The notes beneath the pieces were generated by a model. The model had not been told where the DNA came from and did not search any database. It saw only the letters and a program-made list of their open reading frames with translations. A DNA stretch of 64,000 nucleotides from Deinococcus arboris (lineage in GTDB: Bacteria; Deinococcota; Deinococci; Deinococcales; Deinococcaceae): assembly GCF_009755355.1 (NCBI RefSeq), contig NZ_WQLB01000003.1:1-64000 (forward strand). The letters run 5' to 3'. Shown here piece by piece: positions 60,008 to 64,000 of this stretch (position 1 is the stretch's first letter; every line of letters starts with the position of its first letter). A program made the position numbers and the translations under genes.

Positions 60008-60757
60008 GTGATTGTCAAATACGGCGGCAATGCCATGAAAAGTCCCGAACTCCGCCGCGCGGTGGCCGCCGAGATTGCGGCGCTGCGCGCCGAGCAGCCA
60101 GTGGTCGTGGTTCACGGCGGCGGCCCCGTCATTGAACAGGAACTGAGCGCGCGCGGCCTGACCAGTGAATTTCGCTCTGGCCTGCGCGTCACCCCGCCCG
60201 GCGCCATGCATGTCGTGGAGATGGCGCTGTGCCAGCTGAACAAGCAGCTCAGTCAGGACATCGGCGGGGCTGTGGGCGTCATGGGCCGCGATGACCGTCT
60301 GCTGCGCGCAGAGGTCTTTGATCCTGCGCTGGGGCGTGTAGGACAGGTGACCGGGGTCAACGCCGAGTTGCTCCGGACCCTGCTGGGCGTGGGCCTGACC
60401 CCGGTGGTGGGCTGCGTGGCGGTGGACGAGGGGGGCGAGGCGCTGAACATCAACGCCGACACGGCGGCCGGTGCGGTGGCAGGCGCGCTGGGCGAGGGCA
60501 TCGTGTTTCTGACCGATGTGGACGGCGTGTACCGCGCCTACCCTGACCCGGCCAGCCTCACCCCCCACCTGACCCGCGCCGAGGTGGAAGCGGGCATAGC
60601 AGAGGGCTGGATTGCGGGCGGCATGCTCCCGAAGGTGCGCGCTGCTCTGGACGCCCTGACGCGCGGCGCCCCTTTTGCGGTCATTGCCAGCGGGATGAAA
60701 GCTGGCGTGCTGGCCCAGGCGGCACGCGGGGAAGCAGGCACGCGGCTGACGCCGTAA
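60008..60757 (+). CDS. argB: Acetylglutamate kinase
   Basis: A 249-residue amino-acid kinase for the second step of arginine synthesis (ATP plus N-acetylglutamate). The N-terminal VKYGGNAM supplies the catalytic Lys, [14 protein letters not shown] binds substrate, [17 protein letters not shown] and [16 protein letters not shown] follow, and [17 protein letters not shown] near 185 with [14 protein letters not shown] near 212 complete the site. It is shorter than arginine-inhibited hexameric forms, which carry an extra N-terminal helix, so feedback inhibition is doubtful. GTG start. Confidence 0.95.
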   Translation: MIVKYGGNAMKSPELRRAVAAEIAALRAEQPVVVVHGGGPVIEQELSARGLTSEFRSGLRVTPPGAMHVVEMALCQLNKQLSQDIGGAVGVMGRDDRLLRAEVFDPALGRVGQVTGVNAELLRTLLGVGLTPVVGCVAVDEGGEALNINADTAAGAVAGALGEGIVFLTDVDGVYRAYPDPASLTPHLTRAEVEAGIAEGWIAGGMLPKVRAALDALTRGAPFAVIASGMKAGVLAQAARGEAGTRLTP

Positions 60758-60790
60758 GGGACCAGAGGCAGCAGCCCTGAACCGCCGGCC

Positions 60791-61345
60791 TCACTGCACC
60801 CGGCTGAACACCAGCGTGTCGCGTAGCCGCCCCGGCTCGGCGGGGCACACATCGTCGTTCACCAGATGGGCGTCCAGGCGATAACCCAGTGCAGCGGGGA
60901 TGCGGGCACTGCGACTATTGGCCGGGTCGCAGCGAATTTCCAGGCGGCGAAAGCCCAGCCCACCTAAGGCCAGGGCTGTCAGGGCACGCGCGACCTCTTC
61001 GGCGTAGCCCTGGCCGGTGTGGGCCGTGGCCACCCAGTACCCTATCTCGCCCTTGGGCACGCGCCAGTCCAGCGCGTGAAAACCGCTGCTGCCCAGCAGT
61101 TCGGTGCCTGCCGGATTCCAGATGTGATAGCGCAGGGCTTCGCGGCTGTCGAAACGTTCGGCGGCGGCGCGCAGGTTCTCTTGTGCGCCTTCCAGAGTCT
61201 GTGGAGTCTGGGCCCAGTGCATCCAGGGCCGCAGTTCGGGCAGCGAGGCATTGACGGCCGCCACCAGGGCCGGCGCGTCGGCGGGGTCAGGGCGGCGCAG
61301 CCACAGGCGCGGCGTACGAACCTCCGCTGGAATAGCAAGTGTCAC
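60791..61345 (-). CDS. GNAT acetyltransferase, RimJ/RimL type
   Basis: About 184 residues. [24 protein letters not shown] near the start, the acyl-CoA-binding segment [27 protein letters not shown] near 95 and [27 protein letters not shown] near 135 mark the RimJ/RimL group, which acetylates protein N-termini or small amines. The GTG start at 61345 is preferred since TATGCT (61353-61358, minus strand) lies 7 nt upstream; an ATG four codons earlier would be inside that box. Confidence 0.86.
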   Translation of the reverse strand: MTLAIPAEVRTPRLWLRRPDPADAPALVAAVNASLPELRPWMHWAQTPQTLEGAQENLRAAAERFDSREALRYHIWNPAGTELLGSSGFHALDWRVPKGEIGYWVATAHTGQGYAEEVARALTALALGGLGFRRLEIRCDPANSRSARIPAALGYRLDAHLVNDDVCPAEPGRLRDTLVFSRVQ

Positions 61346-61387
61346 GGGGCGCAGCATAACGGCAGGCCCTGCCTCACCGGCAGCAGC

Positions 61388-61720
61388 CTAGAAGTGGGTG
61401 CGGAAGACACCAGCGCGCGGGGCCGCTTTGGCCCTGCTGGGCGCGCGGCGGGTCGCGTCCAGGTACACCAGGCGCAGCAGCTGCCAGCGCTTCAGCCCAG
61501 GCCGCTGCCGCTGCTTGTGCAGAACGCTCCGTTCCAGTGCGGCGCGGTTGCCTTTCAGGGCCGCCAGCACGCGGGCTTCCCAGTACACGTCCTGCGCGTT
61601 GTCCCGCCGGGCGCTGCCATGCGGAATGGTGGAGTAGCGGGACTTGCGGCCCGTGAACGCGCTGAGCAGCAACGCTGCCGCGCCCAGAACCAGAACGACG
61701 AGCAGGATTGTCAGGGACAC
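61388..61720 (-). CDS. Small membrane-anchored basic protein
   Basis: About 110 residues: one N-terminal transmembrane helix (SLTILLVVLVLGAAALLLSAF) and a strongly basic cytoplasmic tail with many Arg/Lys (GLKRWQLLRLVYLDATRRAPSRAKAAPRAG). No family recognised. A GTG at 61720 is taken because a TAGACT box (61727-61732, minus strand) lies 6 nt upstream; another GTG two codons earlier is less well placed. It precedes the GNAT gene by about 40 bp. Confidence 0.65.
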   Translation of the reverse strand: MSLTILLVVLVLGAAALLLSAFTGRKSRYSTIPHGSARRDNAQDVYWEARVLAALKGNRAALERSVLHKQRQRPGLKRWQLLRLVYLDATRRAPSRAKAAPRAGVFRTHF

Positions 61721-61966
61721 AGGCACAGTCTATGCCGGTTAGCCTGCGCAGACGAGGAACTTTTACACGATGTCAGCTGGCGTTCAGACAACTGACAGCA
61801 GAACTCAGCATGGCTGATAGGTATGATCCTTAACCACGCTGAGGCGAACACACTGAGTGTCCGTTAGAGAGCGCGGCGAAAGCAGGGTTGAGGAGCGTTG
61901 GTGGCTCCTCAATGGAACTGGCAGCCGCTGTGAGGCAGCAGGTCTGTTGCCCTGCTGACTTGCGCC

Positions 61967-63121
61967 TCAATTCAGGCGGTTATCCCCAGGGCTAACGCCA
62001 TACACCGCTCCCCAGGGTTTATAGACGCTCTTGAGGGTGTCTTTGCCCACCACTTTGCCCGCGACCTTGATGGTGCGCGTGAGGACGCTGGTCATGCCCT
62101 GCATCGGCTGGTCCAGCAGGCGGCGGCCCCCTGGCGCCACCCGGTCGTCCGGCGAGTAGCTGGGGCTGGCCGGCGGCTTAAAGTCGGTAATGACCGGCTT
62201 GCTGATGCTGACCTGCCGGCCAGTGTTGGCCCCAAACACGTCAAAGCGCAGGGTGTCAGCCGCCGTGTCCCAGCTGGCCTGAACAAACAGGTGCGCGCCC
62301 GTGTCGTTTTTCATGCGCAGGTTCTTGCTGGGGGCGTACACCGTCGCCTCGAAGCCCACCGGGTCGTAGTAGCTGACGCGGTGGCTGTGCTCGTGCCGCT
62401 CGGTGATGGGCAGTCCCGCCTGATATAGCGCGCGGAAGATGGTCGTGCTGACCTGACAGATACCGCCGCCGTCCTCCTTGGTCAGCGTGCCGCCGCTGAT
62501 GACAAACCCCTTCACAAAGCCTGTGCTGGCGTCAATCTGCCCAATTTCCTCGTTGAAGTTGAATTCGTGGCCCGGCGCAATAAAGAAGTTGTCCAGCTTG
62601 CTTGCCCCCACCAGCACGTTCTTTTCCCGAAAGTCTGGGCTGCCCGCATAGCTGCTGGTGCCGGCGGCCACATGCCACAGCACGCCGCGCTGGGCCAGCA
62701 CCTCCACGCTGCGCGTGGGCGTCACCCGTTTATAGGCCACCGGCGCGCTGCCCTTGCCCGCCTTGATGGCTTTCAGCAGGTTGGCCTTAGTGGCGTCCCG
62801 GTCAAAGACCCAGCCGGTCTGCCCCTTGGCTATCCAGCTGCCTCCCACATTGCGGAAAACCGCCGGTTTGGGCACGCGGGCTTTCAAGGTCTTTTCAATC
62901 TTGTCCAGCACGGGCGTGAAGGTGCTGCTGACTTTGCTGTACTTCTTGCTGGCTTTTACGCCGGCCGCGGGCAGCGCCCAGGACTTGAGGATGCGCTCCT
63001 CCTTGACCTCGCCCTTGCGAATCTGAGGCTCGGTGGCCGTCAGAATCAGTTTGAACGGTTGCTGGGCATGTGCGCTGCCCAGCAGGGCCAGGGTGACCAG
63101 GGAAGAGAGAAGGCGCCTCAT
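61967..63121 (-). CDS. VanW-family secreted protein
   Basis: About 384 residues with a signal peptide (RRLLSSLVTLALLGSAHAQ). The middle region (STFTPVLDKIEKTLKARVPKPAVFRN) resembles the peptidoglycan-binding domain that precedes VanW. The VanW domain spans about 165-300: NFFIAPGHEFNFNEEIG, DGGGICQVSTTIFRALYQAGL, ITERHEHSHRVSYY. The role is unknown; VanW lies with vancomycin genes in some bacteria but is not needed for resistance, and none of those genes is here. ATG chosen for TAGCCT 6 nt upstream (63128-63133, minus strand). Confidence 0.92.
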   Translation of the reverse strand: MRRLLSSLVTLALLGSAHAQQPFKLILTATEPQIRKGEVKEERILKSWALPAAGVKASKKYSKVSSTFTPVLDKIEKTLKARVPKPAVFRNVGGSWIAKGQTGWVFDRDATKANLLKAIKAGKGSAPVAYKRVTPTRSVEVLAQRGVLWHVAAGTSSYAGSPDFREKNVLVGASKLDNFFIAPGHEFNFNEEIGQIDASTGFVKGFVISGGTLTKEDGGGICQVSTTIFRALYQAGLPITERHEHSHRVSYYDPVGFEATVYAPSKNLRMKNDTGAHLFVQASWDTAADTLRFDVFGANTGRQVSISKPVITDFKPPASPSYSPDDRVAPGGRRLLDQPMQGMTSVLTRTIKVAGKVVGKDTLKSVYKPWGAVYGVSPGDNRLN

Positions 63122-63254
63122 CACCTCAGGCTAGAGAGGCAGGGCTGGGCAGCGGTGAAGCGGCGTTGCGCCGGCCCTTACGCCGCCTTGCCCGAAAGTT
63201 GAGCCTTCTGGGGCACCCCTGCCCCCAGGGGCACCTGTCTGGCCAGGCGCGCCG

Positions 63255-63260
63255 TAGCGT
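63255..63260 (+). promoter_or_regulatory. -10 box (TAGCGT) of the epimerase gene
   Basis: TAGCGT lies 6 nt before the ATG at 63267; no ribosome binding site is present, so the mRNA is probably leaderless. Confidence 0.5.
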
Positions 63261-63266
63261 GACCGC

Positions 63267-64000
63267 ATGACCACGCCGGAAACCTCTGTGGGGCAGCGAC
63301 TGGTAATTGCAGGTGGCTCGGGCTTTCTGGGCCGGGCCGTGACGCGCTTTTTTGCGGCGCAGGGCTGGGAGGTCGTCATCCTATCGCGCAGCCGCCCCCA
63401 GCACCCGCTGCCCGCGCGCTGGGTGGGCTGGGACGGCGTGACTCAGGGCGAGTGGGCGCGCGAGCTGGACGGCGCCGCTGCCCTGCTCAACCTGGCCGGC
63501 CGCAGTGTCAATTGCCGCTACACCGCCGCCAACATGCTCGACATTTACACCTCGCGCCTGGACAGCACGCGGGCGCTGGGCCGGGCCGCCGCTGCGGCCA
63601 CCTCTCCTCCGCCCGTGTGGCTCAATTCCAGCACCGCCACCATTTACCGAGACGCCCGCGACCTGCCTCAGGACGAGGCGGCGGGTGAGCAGGGTCAGGG
63701 CTTCAGCGTGGACGTGGCCCGGCGCTGGGAGGCCGCTTTTCTGGAGGCCGACCTGCCAAACACCCGCCGCGTGGCCCTGCGCACCGCCATGGTCTATGGC
63801 GTGGGCGAAGGCGGCGTGATGGAAACCACCGACCGCGTGGTGCGCCTGGGCGGCGCCGGGCCGATGGCGGGCGGGGGTCAGCGGGTGTCCTGGATTCACG
63901 AGCAGGACTTCTGCCGCGCAGTAGCCTTCCTGATCGCCAGAAACCTGAGCGGCCCCGTGAATGTCAGCGCCCCCGAATCGCCCACCAACGCCGAGTTTTT
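63267..64000 (+). CDS. TIGR01777-family NAD-dependent epimerase (cut by window end)
   Basis: The first 244 codons of a YfcH/TIGR01777-type extended SDR. The cofactor motif is LVIAGGSGFLGRAVTRFF near residue 12; ALLNLAGRSVNCRYTAAN near 75 and YTSRLDSTRALG near 93 are diagnostic; WLNSSTATIYRD near 118 replaces the usual active-site Tyr block. RTAMVYGVGEGGVMETT and VSWIHEQDFCRAVAFLI follow. The reading frame is still open at base 64000, so the C-terminus is missing. The function of the family is poorly known; plant and bacterial members affect cell division or sugar metabolism. Confidence 0.93.
   Translation, partial: MTTPETSVGQRLVIAGGSGFLGRAVTRFFAAQGWEVVILSRSRPQHPLPARWVGWDGVTQGEWARELDGAAALLNLAGRSVNCRYTAANMLDIYTSRLDSTRALGRAAAAATSPPPVWLNSSTATIYRDARDLPQDEAAGEQGQGFSVDVARRWEAAFLEADLPNTRRVALRTAMVYGVGEGGVMETTDRVVRLGGAGPMAGGGQRVSWIHEQDFCRAVAFLIARNLSGPVNVSAPESPTNAEF

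Noticed and set aside
61967..63121. Vancomycin-resistance gene call for the VanW protein
   Set aside because: VanW-domain proteins are widespread without resistance, and no vanH, vanA, vanX or sensor genes are nearby.

Overview
The window is high-GC DNA from a bacterium of the Deinococcus lineage. The evidence is the complete 14-subunit nuo operon of the Thermus/Deinococcus type, a glucose-type ABC binding protein close to the Thermus one, MutS2, the greA-lysS neighbourhood, and many genes that start a few bases after a TANNNT -10 box with no ribosome binding site, as known for leaderless deinococcal mRNAs. No tools were used; functions rest on motifs read from the sequence and on recalled family knowledge.

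Layout. 1-6 kb: a zinc alcohol dehydrogenase with an SRPBCC protein and an SDR, a lone BtuF-like protein, a small membrane protein and a LysM/C39-like secreted protein. 6-9.3 kb: a zinc-homeostasis operon (CobW-type GTPase, zinc-binding protein, AztD-like beta-propeller) headed by a perfect 10-bp palindrome that looks like a Zur-type operator. 9.8-12.9 kb: purK-purE, folC and tRNA-Lys(CTT). 12.9-16.9 kb: a poorly conserved stretch of small membrane proteins, a lipoprotein, a decayed region and a MerR/metallo-hydrolase pair. It is bounded by the tRNA and by a 3' tRNA-plus-terminator remnant in direct orientation. 17-20 kb: a HbpS-like protein, a phosphotransferase pair and a metalloprotease-like lipoprotein.

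20.4-35.8 kb: nuoA-nuoN on the minus strand, complex I, with a DinB-fold gene fitted between nuoD and nuoE by overlapping stop/start codons. 36.2-42.3 kb: a soluble histidine kinase with a degenerate receiver, then a ROK regulator, sugar-binding protein and two permeases, with no ATPase. 42.7-50 kb: lysS, an unusual GreA/Gfh-family factor, an MFS transporter, a beta-barrel candidate and mutS2. 50-64 kb: thioredoxin-like protein, rarA, Nudix, App1-type phosphatase, SDR, subtilase, DinB, dus, GNATs, argB, a VanW protein and a TIGR01777 epimerase cut by the window end.

A family of about 100-bp imperfectly palindromic intergenic repeats occurs three times (39.6, 42.5 and 54.8 kb). No CRISPR array, rRNA, complete insertion sequence or integrase was found.
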